From positions 7,806,256 through 7,870,255 of the forward strand of contig NZ_CP071793.1 in the NCBI RefSeq assembly GCF_017498545.1: DNA of 64,000 nt. Reading direction: 5' to 3'. This stretch comes from Sulfidibacter corallicola. GTDB taxonomy: Bacteria; Acidobacteriota; Holophagae; Acanthopleuribacterales; Acanthopleuribacteraceae. The notes beneath the pieces were generated by a model that ran no database searches, was not told where the DNA came from, and worked only from the letters and a program-made list of their open reading frames with translations. Numbering within the stretch: the stretch's first letter is position 1; each line of letters begins with the position of its first letter. The translations under genes were made by a program, and so were the position numbers. Below, piece by piece: positions 1 to 8,201 of this stretch.

Positions 1-729
1 TCTTTGACGCTACGTCCGGAATCGGGAACCGTTACGCGATTCAACGGACAGCGTGTGAACACCATCTATGGTTATATCGTTCCGGATGCCAAGGCGGTTA
101 GTGTTTCAAGTCGAATCATGAAACAGATTCGGATGCATGTTTCCATTCCGGAAGGCTACATGATCGACGTGGCAGGGGATAGTGAGGAACAGGAAGAGGC
201 CGTCGGAAATTTGGCGATATTCGCACCCATATTGTTTGTCATGATGGCGGCGACCCTGATCTTGGCTTTCAGAAGTGCCGCCCTTGCATCCATCGTGGGT
301 TTGGTGGGGCTCAGCTCGGTTGGGCTGGGCATGCTCTCACTCAAAATTGCCGGTTATCCCCTGGGATTCAATCCGCTCATCGGCAGTATCGGGCTTGCCG
401 GGGTTGCGATCAACGATACCATCGTCGTGCTGGCCGCGATCATTAGTAACGAAAAAGCCAAGTTCGGTCATGGAGCCGCGATTATCGAAGAAACCTATGG
501 CTGTGGACGGCATGTATTGTCGACCACCGCCACGACCATCGGTGGGCTGATTCCCTTATTGTTACTATCCGGAGGCTCCTTTTGGCCGCCACTTGCGGTA
601 GTCATCGCGGGAGGCATTGGTTTCTCCCTGATTCTGGCCATGTTTTTCACACCGCTCTGTTATCAGATCTATGCGAACTGGCGCTACGGAACCCGTTCAA
701 GGGGCGCTCGGGTGGAGGTGCCCGCATGA
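1..729 (+). CDS. RND efflux transporter, C-terminal part (5' end outside window)
   Basis: This is the last 242 residues of an AcrB-type resistance-nodulation-division inner-membrane pump, which drives proton-coupled export across the envelope. The reading frame is open from the first base, so the gene starts upstream of the window. Visible are the final block of membrane helices, including the segments around APILFVMMAATLIL and GGLIPLLLLSGG, and the polar GVAINDTIV stretch that resembles the GIVVNNAIV segment of HAE-type pumps. The stop codon overlaps the ATG of the outer-membrane factor by four bases (ATGA), so the two are translationally coupled. Substrate cannot be told. Confidence 0.9.
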   Translation, partial: SLTLRPESGTVTRFNGQRVNTIYGYIVPDAKAVSVSSRIMKQIRMHVSIPEGYMIDVAGDSEEQEEAVGNLAIFAPILFVMMAATLILAFRSAALASIVGLVGLSSVGLGMLSLKIAGYPLGFNPLIGSIGLAGVAINDTIVVLAAIISNEKAKFGHGAAIIEETYGCGRHVLSTTATTIGGLIPLLLLSGGSFWPPLAVVIAGGIGFSLILAMFFTPLCYQIYANWRYGTRSRGARVEVPA

Positions 730-2189
730 AGAAATCGATCGCCGTGGCGGCCTCCATCTGTTTCATGATTTCTGCCTGCGTCGTTGGGCCCGACTATAAG
801 AAACCCACGCTCGAAGTCGAGGGTTGGATCCATGCCGCAAACGAGGAACCCGTGGACCTCGCCTGGTGGACCTTGTTCGAGGATCCCATCCTGAACGGGC
901 TGGTCGAGGAGGTCGCCAGTTCAAACCTGGATATCCAAATGGCGCAAAGCCGGTTGCGGGAAGCGCGCGCGTTACAGGGGATCGCGAAGGCGTCCCGATA
1001 CCCGGTCATTAGCGGTAACGGCGGATTCACGGATCAGCAGCAAAGCCTCAATGGTCCTGGCGCGGCGCCGGCCCTGATCGAAAGCGGCCAGGCCGACCGG
1101 CGCTCCAGCCTGTATGAAGCTGGATTTGATGTGGCCTGGGAGTTGGATCTCTTCGGCGGCAAGCGACGCGCCCGTGAAGCGGCAGCGGCGCGGGTGGGTG
1201 TGGCGGTTGCCGGGAAACGCGATGTTGCGATCACGATGATTGGGGAATTGGCGCGCAATTACATCGAACTCCGAGGAAACCAGAAGCGCCTTCGTTTGCT
1301 GTCGAAGCACGTTGAGACGCAAGAAGAGACCCTTCGTTTGATCCGGCAAAAAGTAAAGTTCGGCTTGGCTCGGGAGGTGGATGAAACCAGGGCCAAAGCG
1401 CAGTTGGAACACACACGGGCGCAACTCCCCAATCTGGAAGCGGCCATCAGCAGCGCCAGTTACCGGATCGACATTTTGACCGGCAGGCAGCCAGGGGCTC
1501 TGTACCAAACCCTGGCGACGTCCATTCCCTTGCCGGCCCCACCGGAAGTGGTGCCCATGGGCCTCAAATCCGACTTGTTGCGCCGCCGTCCGGATATTCA
1601 ACAGGCGGAGCGGGAACTGGCTGAAAGCACGGCCAATATCGGCGTGAAGGTGGCCGAACTCTATCCGTCCTTCAGTCTTACCGGAAGTGCCGGCTACCAG
1701 GCGGTGAACTCGCTCGGTGATTTGTTCAAGGGAGCCAGCGGGCTCTGGCTGCTCAGGCCGTCGATCGACATGCCCATCTTCGCAGGGGGTCGGCTCCGTG
1801 CCGATGTGGAAGCGGCGGAGGCACGGGAACGTCATGCGGCGCTCAGCTATGAGCGAACCGTCTTGAACGCCTTGCGGGAAACCGAATCGGCCCTCGTCAG
1901 CTACGCCAAGGAACAGGAAACGCGGATCGCCTACATGGAGAGCGTCCAAGCGAGTTCCCGTTCGGTCGAATTGACGAGCCGGCTTTATCGACAGGGCCTC
2001 ATCGATTTTTTTGAAGTGCTTTCGGCGCAGCAATCGCTGCTCACCGTACAGGATCAACTTGCACAGTCGGAAACGCGCGCACTCAGTCATTTGATCGCGT
2101 TGTACAAATCTCTTGGCGGAGGCTGGGAGGTTATTGAGGAATCTATGCACATCAACCAAAACAAAGAGATAAAGGACGAAGAATCATGA
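726..2189 (+). CDS. NodT-family outer-membrane efflux factor (TolC-like lipoprotein)
   Basis: The 487-residue product is the outer-membrane channel partner of the RND pump encoded just upstream. It begins with a lipoprotein signal whose lipobox is ISAC followed by VVGPDYKKP, typical of NodT/OprM proteins, so the mature N-terminus would be a lipidated Cys. Two long helical OEP repeats follow, with the family hallmark LLRRRPDIQQAERELA near the middle and ELDLFGGKRRA in the first repeat. The start at 726 is fixed by the ATGA overlap and the signal peptide; a longer upstream reading frame lacks either. It also overlaps the next gene by ATGA, making a three-gene operon. Confidence 0.93.
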   Translation: MKKSIAVAASICFMISACVVGPDYKKPTLEVEGWIHAANEEPVDLAWWTLFEDPILNGLVEEVASSNLDIQMAQSRLREARALQGIAKASRYPVISGNGGFTDQQQSLNGPGAAPALIESGQADRRSSLYEAGFDVAWELDLFGGKRRAREAAAARVGVAVAGKRDVAITMIGELARNYIELRGNQKRLRLLSKHVETQEETLRLIRQKVKFGLAREVDETRAKAQLEHTRAQLPNLEAAISSASYRIDILTGRQPGALYQTLATSIPLPAPPEVVPMGLKSDLLRRRPDIQQAERELAESTANIGVKVAELYPSFSLTGSAGYQAVNSLGDLFKGASGLWLLRPSIDMPIFAGGRLRADVEAAEARERHAALSYERTVLNALRETESALVSYAKEQETRIAYMESVQASSRSVELTSRLYRQGLIDFFEVLSAQQSLLTVQDQLAQSETRALSHLIALYKSLGGGWEVIEESMHINQNKEIKDEES

Positions 2190-2998
2190 CTTTTAGATCT
2201 ACTTTTCAAGGGGTTGTCTTAGTATGTGTCGTGGCCTTCGTGCCCCTGGCTACCTTTGCAGGGGACGGGGAAGATAAAAAATCGGTCAAGGGTTACCTGG
2301 CTTTGGGCGCGGCGGCCGTTCCGGATTTCGAGGGATCCGAAGACTATGAGGCGGTGCCCTTTGTCGCGGCGAAAGTGGATTTCGGCAAGTTATACATCGA
2401 AACTCGGGGTCTCGGTGCGCGAGCCAACCTGTCGCCGTTTGACCAGATCGAGTTCGGCCCGGCCCTTTCGTTTCGGAACAGTCGGGACGACGATGTCGAA
2501 AACGAATTGGTCGCCGGCTTGAGGGAAGTGGATTCGGCATTCGAGGCAGGTGCCTTCGTGAAGGTGCCGTTCAACGGGCTGCTTTCCAAAAGAGATCAAC
2601 TGGCGTTCGATCTGGAAGTCGTCACGGACGTTTCGGACACCCACGACGGCACGCTGGCCACTCTTGGCGTGTCCTACAGCTATGCACCCACCATGAAGTT
2701 CAGGCTGAGCGGCTCACTCCAGGCTACCTATGCGGACGATAGTTATATGGAAACTTATTTCGCGATCGATGCGGACAACGCCTCGCGGTCGGGTTGGTCC
2801 ATCTATGAGGCGGAAGGCGGGGTCAAGGACCTGGGTTTCTCCTTGGCGGCGAACTATCAGTTCAATGCCAAGTGGGGCCTGGTTGGTATCGCGGGTTACA
2901 AAAAACTGCTGGACGATGCCGCCGATAGTCCCATTGTCCTCGAAGCAGGTGACGAAAATCAGTATACCTTCGGGCTGGGACTATCCTACCGTTTTTAG
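2186..2998 (+). CDS. MipA/OmpV-family outer-membrane protein
   Basis: A 270-residue protein with a cleavable signal peptide (cleavage probably after ATFAG) followed by a beta-rich chain ending in the aromatic residue Phe, as expected of an outer-membrane barrel. The GYLALGAAAVPDFEGSEDY opening and the closing FGLGLSYRF match the MipA/OmpV family, whose members are scaffolds or porin-like proteins. It overlaps the efflux outer-membrane factor by four bases, so it is the last gene of the efflux operon. A link between this barrel and drug or stress response is suggested by position only. No clear terminator is seen after it. Confidence 0.85.
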   Translation: MTFRSTFQGVVLVCVVAFVPLATFAGDGEDKKSVKGYLALGAAAVPDFEGSEDYEAVPFVAAKVDFGKLYIETRGLGARANLSPFDQIEFGPALSFRNSRDDDVENELVAGLREVDSAFEAGAFVKVPFNGLLSKRDQLAFDLEVVTDVSDTHDGTLATLGVSYSYAPTMKFRLSGSLQATYADDSYMETYFAIDADNASRSGWSIYEAEGGVKDLGFSLAANYQFNAKWGLVGIAGYKKLLDDAADSPIVLEAGDENQYTFGLGLSYRF

Positions 2999-3510
2999 TG
3001 GTGATGCTCATTCCTGATGGAATGTTTGGACTTCTGTCGGATTTCGCCGACATGCCTAAATCATCGAATTGTTTAGCGGGGTCACTACTCGGATGTGATG
3101 GTATGGTCAATCACCTCATTTCAACACAATGGTTGACATTTACATACTACTAAATCGAAAAAAAAATTGAAGGCGATTCTGAATCGAACGCTGGAGGATT
3201 TTGGCCAGTTACCTAGGGTTCTGGAGTAGGTGGCTGAAGTCGTCGCCCCTGTTTTTGACAAGGCGAACCATGAAAGTATCGTCGGGTTTCCAACCATTAG
3301 GAAACAGGAAGCGAGGAGGCATACCCTGGAAGCGAACGGCAATGCGCTTGACCCAAATCGATTGGCGATTTTGGCCGAGTGCATTGCCGACGCACTTTAT
3401 CCGCACGACAGCAGGCCGATCTTTTCACCCAAGCCGAGTGCGCCCTTCGCTTGACTACGCCAGGTGAAAATTCGAGGAGGTAGGCCAGTGGTCTTCTGTT
3501 TAGAAAGCTG
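2999..3510 (+). other. Intergenic stretch with a possible decayed reading frame
   Basis: No convincing gene is present. On the plus strand one frame reads from 3137 to a TAG at 3227-3229 and continues in the same frame from 3230 to 3454; the joined text (LKAILNRTLEDFGQLPRVLE, stop, VAEVVAPVFDKANHESIVGFP) has a protein-like composition. It may be a gene broken by one nonsense mutation, but no family was recognised and no ribosome binding site is visible. Confidence 0.2.
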
Positions 3511-3538
3511 TTGTGATTAATGGTTTTAGCTGTATAAT
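3511..3538 (+). promoter_or_regulatory. Sigma-70-like promoter of the TetR gene
   Basis: TTGTGA at 3511-3516 and a perfect TATAAT at 3533-3538 are separated by 16 bases. Transcription would begin near 3545, about 40 bases before the TetR start at 3585. This also argues against the longer GTG-initiated reading frame from 3513, which would begin inside the promoter. Confidence 0.55.
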
Positions 3539-3584
3539 TGAGTGGCTTCGTACAAAGCATCCGGTACTTGAAAGCGTGATCGTT

Positions 3585-4241
3585 ATGCAGAAAACTGGCG
3601 AAAAAGAAACAGTGAAAACAAAGAGCGGCGCCGGGCGTCCAAAAGACTTGGCAAAAAAGCAAGCCATCATGGACGCTGCAGGACAGCTATTCGTCAGATA
3701 CGGCTTGAATGGAACCACCATGGATCATATCGCCAAAGAGGCTGGTGTCTCGAAGCTTACCGTGTACAATCATTTTGGTACCAAGGCCAACCTGTTCACC
3801 GAGGCCATCGTTGGAAAGTGCGAAAGCCATATGAGCCCTTCTCTTTTTGAACAAATGGACGGTGAAAACCTCGAAGAAGACCTATTCCAGATGGGTAACG
3901 CCTTCATGGATATCGTTTACTCCGAGGAGGCAATGGGAATTTATAGAATAGTGGTGCAGGAGAGCCAACACGATAAAAAAATCGCGCAACTTTATCATGA
4001 TTCGGCACTGACCAGCGTGGCCACCTATCTCATAGAATATCTTGGGAAATTAGAGAAAAAAAAGAATATAAAGTTCGAGGACAAGGCTCGAACGGCAGGT
4101 ATCTTCATATCCTTTTTCAAAGGCCGGAGGTATCTCATGACTCTATTGGGATTACAGCCGAGGCCATCAAGAGAAGAACAGGACCGTATGTGCAGAAATA
4201 GTCTGAAGCTGTTTATGAAACTATTCGATCTCAATGAGTAA
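3585..4241 (+). CDS. TetR/AcrR-family transcriptional regulator
   Basis: A 218-residue repressor-type regulator. The N-terminal helix-turn-helix lies at about residues 44-65 (TMDHIAKEAGVSKLTVYNHF), the standard TetR recognition signature, and is followed by an all-helical ligand-binding region. A basic, glycine-rich arm (KTKSGAGRPK) precedes the domain. The ATG at 3585 was chosen over the open frame from 3513 because a TATAAT promoter lies between them. It sits 590 bases downstream of the RND efflux operon on the same strand, so it probably controls that operon, as AcrR-like proteins often do; ligand unknown. The gene is more AT-rich than its downstream neighbours. Confidence 0.9.
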   Translation: MQKTGEKETVKTKSGAGRPKDLAKKQAIMDAAGQLFVRYGLNGTTMDHIAKEAGVSKLTVYNHFGTKANLFTEAIVGKCESHMSPSLFEQMDGENLEEDLFQMGNAFMDIVYSEEAMGIYRIVVQESQHDKKIAQLYHDSALTSVATYLIEYLGKLEKKKNIKFEDKARTAGIFISFFKGRRYLMTLLGLQPRPSREEQDRMCRNSLKLFMKLFDLNE

Positions 4242-4360
4242 CGGATGGCGTGATCTCATCCGGTCGAAAATTAGGGTGTCGCCCGCTTTGCGCAGGCATT
4301 CCACGCCGCCTGAATTCGAAGCCTGACCGGACGAGACCCATCGCCACGCGGGCCTAGGCT

Positions 4361-4408
4361 CTACCGCCGTGCCTACCCCCGTGCCTACCGCCGTGCCTAC
4401 CCCCGTGC
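4361..4408. repeat. Four 12-base tandem units spanning a stop codon
   Basis: Four consecutive units read CTACCGCCGTGC, CTACCCCCGTGC, CTACCGCCGTGC, CTACCCCCGTGC, so the array is also two copies of a 24-base unit. The period is a multiple of three and, on the minus strand, each unit carries TAG in the frame of the response regulator gene, whose stop codon (4397-4399) is the first of them. Confidence 0.85.
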
Positions 4409-5104
4409 TTCCAGCTCGGCGCGCAACGCCTTGTAGCGCATGCGGCTCACGGGTAGGCGTTCTTCGTTGGCCAGAATCAGCTCGTGTTTGCCGCCGGAGG
4501 CCGAGCGCAGGCCGCGCATCAGGGCCCGTATCGCCAGGTAGGACTTGTGGACACGGACCGCGCGATCGCCCAGGAGCTGTTCCAACAGGGCCAGCGTCTT
4601 TTCGCAGTACACCACGCGGCCGTCGCGCAGGTGGAGTTCCGAGTAGACGTCGGCTCCCTTGGCGTAACACAGCTCGTCCACCGGGACCAAGGTCACCCCC
4701 GAACCTTCGCGAACCGCCAGGAACCGCAGCTCGTGGCTTTGCACCATGCGGGGATCGTCCAATCGGATCAGGGCTTTGCGAAGGCGGTCCTCGCTGTAGG
4801 GTTTGGCCACGAAGTCCAGTACCCCGTATTCGAAGGCCTCCAGGGCGCGGTCGGTGTTGGCCGAAACGACGATGGTGTGGAACGAATGGGCCACCGCTTC
4901 CTTCAGCAGGTCGAATCCGTTGCGGCCGTGTAGGTTCAGGTCCAACAGCAGCAGGTCCACCGGCTTCTCCGCCAGGCTGTCCAAGCCGGCGCCCAGCGTG
5001 GTTTCGATGCGAATCGAAGTCAGCCGAGGGCCCACGATTCGGCTGACGAGCAGGCGTAGATCTTCCGCGATGGGCGGTTCGTCCTCCACGATCAGGATGC
5101 GCAC
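4397..5104 (-). CDS. LytTR-family response regulator
   Basis: A 235-residue two-component regulator of the LytR/AlgR type. The receiver domain occupies about residues 1-120 with the acidic pocket (Glu7, Asp8), phospho-acceptor Asp55 in LLLLDLN and conserved Lys101 in VAKPYS. A LytTR DNA-binding domain follows (LRFLAVREGSGVTLVPVDEL, later VRVHKSYLA), which binds DNA through beta strands rather than a helix-turn-helix. The start lies two bases from the end of the histidine kinase gene upstream, so kinase and regulator form one transcription unit. Targets are unknown. Its stop codon sits in a 12-base tandem repeat, so the C-terminus could change if the array shifted frame. Confidence 0.93.
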   Translation of the reverse strand: MRILIVEDEPPIAEDLRLLVSRIVGPRLTSIRIETTLGAGLDSLAEKPVDLLLLDLNLHGRNGFDLLKEAVAHSFHTIVVSANTDRALEAFEYGVLDFVAKPYSEDRLRKALIRLDDPRMVQSHELRFLAVREGSGVTLVPVDELCYAKGADVYSELHLRDGRVVYCEKTLALLEQLLGDRAVRVHKSYLAIRALMRGLRSASGGKHELILANEERLPVSRMRYKALRAELEARG

Positions 5105-5105
5105 G

Positions 5106-6842
5106 TCACGATCTCCGCGTCAGGGGGCTGGGTGCGCCCAGTTCCAGGGCGGCCGGTGCGGGATCGCGGTAGATCTCGAACGTGGTCTCCCAACCATCTT
5201 GGCCCGGTCCCGACACCAGGTTCCAATTCTCCCCGTAGGATTCCCGCAGCCGGGCGCGCACGTACTTCATCCCCGTGCCGCTGCCGGCGCGGGTGGCCTC
5301 GACGTCGCCGTCGTTGAACAGGCGATAGCGCATGCCGCGCGCCGTGGTTTCCAGCTCGAAGCGGAACCGACCCTCGCGGCGATGCTCGTAACCGTGGGTC
5401 AAACCGTTCTCCACCAGCGTGTGGAGAACCAGGGGCGGAATGTCCTCGCAGGCGGGGACTTCGGGCGCCTCCAAGCGGAACACGGCGTCCTTGCGCAGAC
5501 TCATGATTTGGAGATGGCTTCGGCAGAGCTCCAATTCCTGGGCGAGCGGAATCGTCTTGCGATCGGCGATCTCCGAGATGGTTCGGTACTCGTCGGCCAG
5601 TGCCTGTACCAGATCGGCGGCCGTTTCCGGGTCGCGCCGCATCCAGGCCACGATCGAGGTCAGCGCGTTCATCAGGAAGTGCGGCTTGATCGAGCTCTTC
5701 AGGAGTTGGTTTTCCAGGCGGGCCGACCGCAACAGGGCGTCCTGCCGCTCCCGTTCCTTGTCGGCGAAGCGTTTGGCCAGTGCGTAGTTGAAGCCGAGCA
5801 CGATCCAACTGCCGAGCCACGAGAGGGGATCGATGCCGGCCCGAATCGGCAGAAGTAAGGTGGCGATGCCCAGTGCCAGAACGGCCGCAAGGACGATCGC
5901 GCCGCTTTTGCGAAGGGCCCAGGCGCGTCCGCACATGGCGAACCCGGCCACGCCCAAATAGGCGGCTGCATCGCCCGGTGGTCTGAACGCGTAGAGGCTG
6001 CCGAAGAGGACGAACAGCGCGAGGGCACCCCAGCGCGACATCTGGAAATGGAACAGCAGCAAGGTGGCGACGGCGTAACCGGCCAGGAAGGTGGCGTGCT
6101 GCCGCCAGGCATTCTGGACGTCGTAGTAGGTCGTGTCCAACGTATCGAAGACCCAGATGTTTTCGAGAAGCAGGCGCCCGGCGAGGATGGTGCACACCAG
6201 CCCCACGAACAGGTAGACGCGCTCGTGCCGGGAATGGAAGAACAACCAGGTGTTGAGGATCAGGGTGACGAACAACAGGCCGACCAGGAAGTAGACCCGG
6301 ACCTGCCAGATCCCGATCCCTTTCATCAGGTCGTCGTAGCGGCCGAACATGATTTGCGCGTCGTTCCAGAAATGGCGGTTGTGGTGGTTGGAAATGTGGA
6401 TGGCGACGGTATGCGAGCCCGGTTTCACGAGGGCGGGATCGATCGGCACCGGTTCGTAAAACCGGCCCACCCGTTCGGCCGTCCGCTCGGCGCCGACCGT
6501 GCCGTTGCTGGAAAGAAGGTGACCGTCCCAGTAGACCTCGGTGGCGGAGGCCAGTCCTTCGGGACAGAGCGAGAGAATGCGGTTGCCGGCGAGGCGATCG
6601 TCCAGTTCGAGACGGGTTTGCAGCCACCAAACGCCCTGACCCCGATGGGGGGCCGCCAGGTAGGTCTCCAGCGGGATCCACTGATCTTCGGGTACCTGAT
6701 CGGGATGCGCGAAACCCGCATCCTCGCAGATGTACCAACCGGTCAGGAGCGCCTGGCCGTCCAAGGCGTTGAAGAATCGGTTGGGTGTTTGGTCGGGAGT
6801 CGGCGCGACAAACCCGAAGAAGATGGCGAAAAAGAAAACCAT
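5106..6842 (-). CDS. LytS-like membrane sensor histidine kinase
   Basis: A histidine kinase of about 578 residues, partner of the adjacent LytTR regulator. The N-terminal half looks like a 7TMR-type sensor: a signal anchor, an extracytoplasmic beta-rich region (WWLQTRLELDD, HTVAIHISNHHNRH) of the 7TMR-DISM extracellular kind, then about seven hydrophobic helices. The C-terminal half has the His_kinase signature LKSSIKPHFLMNAL with phospho-acceptor His at about 388 and an ATPase N-box LVENGLTHGYEHR. No PAS or HAMP domain is seen. The ATG at 6842 was preferred; a GTG twelve bases upstream is also possible and neither has a clear ribosome binding site. Confidence 0.88.
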   Translation of the reverse strand: MVFFFAIFFGFVAPTPDQTPNRFFNALDGQALLTGWYICEDAGFAHPDQVPEDQWIPLETYLAAPHRGQGVWWLQTRLELDDRLAGNRILSLCPEGLASATEVYWDGHLLSSNGTVGAERTAERVGRFYEPVPIDPALVKPGSHTVAIHISNHHNRHFWNDAQIMFGRYDDLMKGIGIWQVRVYFLVGLLFVTLILNTWLFFHSRHERVYLFVGLVCTILAGRLLLENIWVFDTLDTTYYDVQNAWRQHATFLAGYAVATLLLFHFQMSRWGALALFVLFGSLYAFRPPGDAAAYLGVAGFAMCGRAWALRKSGAIVLAAVLALGIATLLLPIRAGIDPLSWLGSWIVLGFNYALAKRFADKERERQDALLRSARLENQLLKSSIKPHFLMNALTSIVAWMRRDPETAADLVQALADEYRTISEIADRKTIPLAQELELCRSHLQIMSLRKDAVFRLEAPEVPACEDIPPLVLHTLVENGLTHGYEHRREGRFRFELETTARGMRYRLFNDGDVEATRAGSGTGMKYVRARLRESYGENWNLVSGPGQDGWETTFEIYRDPAPAALELGAPSPLTRRS

Positions 6843-6889
6843 GGCAACCGTCACTGATGGGTCGAAGCGTGGTTATTGTAGCACTGGGG

Positions 6890-6944
6890 TGCCCATCCAG
6901 CGGGAGGGGGGACCCGCATCGCGGGCATTCGCGCTGGATGGGCA
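6890..6944. repeat. Palindromic repeat element, copy 1
   Basis: A 55-base element bounded by inverted 12-mers TGCCCATCCAGC (6890-6901) and GCTGGATGGGCA (6933-6944). The interior is different from the other copies and is itself partly palindromic (GCGGGA...TCGCGGGC). Two more copies lie within 400 bases. Confidence 0.75.
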
Positions 6945-7024
6945 GGGTATCAGGTATCAGGTCAGGTATCAGGGATCAGGTATGGGCGGAGACCCATGTG
7001 CCTGGATGAGGATCTGATACCTGA
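6945..7024. repeat. Cluster of GGTATCAGG-type short repeats
   Basis: The motif ATCAGGTAT and close variants occur five times between 6946 and 6991, and the reverse orientation (CTGATACCTGA) appears at 7014-7024. The same motif recurs as an inverted pair at 7197-7267. This is a simple-sequence cluster between palindromic elements and codes for nothing recognisable. Confidence 0.6.
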
Positions 7025-7042
7025 AAGCCGAAAGCTGAACGC

Positions 7043-7101
7043 GTGCCCATCCAGCCGGCCGACCCTGCCAAGGGTCGGAGTGTCTGCATCTGGATGGGCA
7101 C
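7043..7101. repeat. Palindromic repeat element, copy 2
   Basis: Inverted ends GTGCCCATCCAG (7043-7054) and CTGGATGGGCAC (7090-7101) enclose a second hairpin, GACCCTgccAAGGGTC, at about 7061-7076. A further half-site, GTGTCCATCCAG, stands alone at 7119-7130. Confidence 0.75.
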
Positions 7102-7196
7102 CCATGGGCACCCAACTAGTGTCCATCCAGAAACAGGGTATTTCTGAAAATGCCCCTCTGAATCGGCAGGGTTGCCAACACCATCTGGTATCGGCA

Positions 7197-7267
7197 GTCA
7201 GGTATCAGGTGTCAGCTAATTACCTATGAACACGTATCTTGCTGAGACCTGACGCCTGATACCTGAT
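7197..7267. repeat. Inverted pair of TCAGGTATCAGG repeats
   Basis: TCAGGTATCAGGTGTCAG at about 7198-7215 faces its near-perfect reverse complement at about 7248-7267, with about 32 AT-richer bases between. The pair lies between palindromic elements 2 and 3, so the whole island has a nested arrangement. Confidence 0.6.
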
Positions 7268-7270
7268 CGC

Positions 7271-7328
7271 GTGCCCATCCAGCCGGACCGCTTGGGTTGT
7301 AGATATGATTTCGTTTCTGGATGGGCAC
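7271..7328. repeat. Palindromic repeat element, copy 3
   Basis: GTGCCCATCCAG (7271-7282) and CTGGATGGGCAC (7317-7328) form perfect inverted ends four bases before the stop codon of the DJ-1/PfpI gene. On the minus strand the element could work as a transcript-end hairpin for that gene. Confidence 0.75.
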
Positions 7329-7331
7329 TGA

Positions 7332-8009
7332 CTAGTGGAGGTGGACCGCGTTCGCCTTGTTCAGGCGCGAAAGGTAGATGCGACCGTTCACGTAATCGGC
7401 GTGGGCGTCGCCGGCCAGTTGGCGCACCACCCACAGGCTGGCCTCGTAGCTCACGAGCGCGCCCTTGGAGGTGACCAGGTTGCCATCGACCACGAAATTG
7501 ATCTCCTGACCCTGGACTTTCGCTTTTGGAAATTGTTGCTGTAACAATTTCTCACCGGTCAGGTAGGTGGTGGCACGGCGCCCGTCGAGCAGACCCGCGT
7601 TGCCCAGCACGAAGGCACCGGCGCAATGGCTGGTTACGTAAGCCACTTTTTTCGAGTGCTTTTGGAGAAAGGCGTGGACGCGCGGGTTCTTTTCGCCGAC
7701 GGAGGCGTCCATGGAGCCCGGCACCACCAGCACGTCCAGTGGCGGGCAGGTGTCGAAGGTTACCTCCGGGAAGAAGCGCAAGCCTTCGTGGCTCTTCACC
7801 GGTTTCTTGGTGGCGCCGATCAGGACGACCTCGAACGGGCGTTCGCCGTTGGGGCCGGCCATGCCGTAGACTTCGAGCGGCGCGGTGATCTCGCTGATGG
7901 TCAGGTCGTCGTAGACCAGGACGCCGACTTTGAGCGGCGCCGCGGCCACGTGGGCCTGAATCAGGAACAACAAAGCCAGGGACGGAATCAAAAGGCGGGG
8001 AAACGTCAT
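7332..8009 (-). CDS. Exported DJ-1/PfpI-family protein
   Basis: A 225-residue member of the class I glutamine amidotransferase-like superfamily. A signal peptide (LLIPSLALLFLIQAHVAAA) directs it to the periplasm, unusual for this mostly cytosolic family. The fold is recognisable from KVGVLVYDDLTISEITAPLE with conserved Glu40 and the nucleophile elbow TSHCAGAF with Cys129. The C-terminal part (LVTSKGALVSYEASLWVVRQL) resembles the amidase-like half of AraC-family GATase1 regulators, but there is no DNA-binding domain. The second ATG (8009) was chosen since GGAGG lies seven bases before it; the first ATG overlaps that site. Substrate unknown. Confidence 0.85.
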   Translation of the reverse strand: MTFPRLLIPSLALLFLIQAHVAAAPLKVGVLVYDDLTISEITAPLEVYGMAGPNGERPFEVVLIGATKKPVKSHEGLRFFPEVTFDTCPPLDVLVVPGSMDASVGEKNPRVHAFLQKHSKKVAYVTSHCAGAFVLGNAGLLDGRRATTYLTGEKLLQQQFPKAKVQGQEINFVVDGNLVTSKGALVSYEASLWVVRQLAGDAHADYVNGRIYLSRLNKANAVHLH

Positions 8010-8134
8010 GTGCATCCTCCGGGATCGCTTGGTTCGGCCTCGAGGACCGTGTCGCCATGCTAGTCCCGATCGGGTGCTCGGTGCGCGTTTCGTTCGTCAA
8101 CGGCATGCCGGCGTCGCGAACGGCATCCCTGCCC

Positions 8135-8171
8135 AAAAAAAGGGCGCGACATCGCTGGGCGTGTCGCGCCC
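8135..8171 (-). terminator. Intrinsic terminator after the VOC/membrane-protein pair
   Basis: Reading the minus strand, GGGCGCGACA (8171-8162) pairs perfectly with TGTCGCGCCC (8151-8142) across a ten-base loop and is followed by seven T residues (8141-8135). It lies 30 bases after the stop of the 8202-8615 gene. Confidence 0.85.
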
Positions 8172-8201
8172 CGAAAGGGAAGAGCCAACGGCGGTGGGCC
8201 G

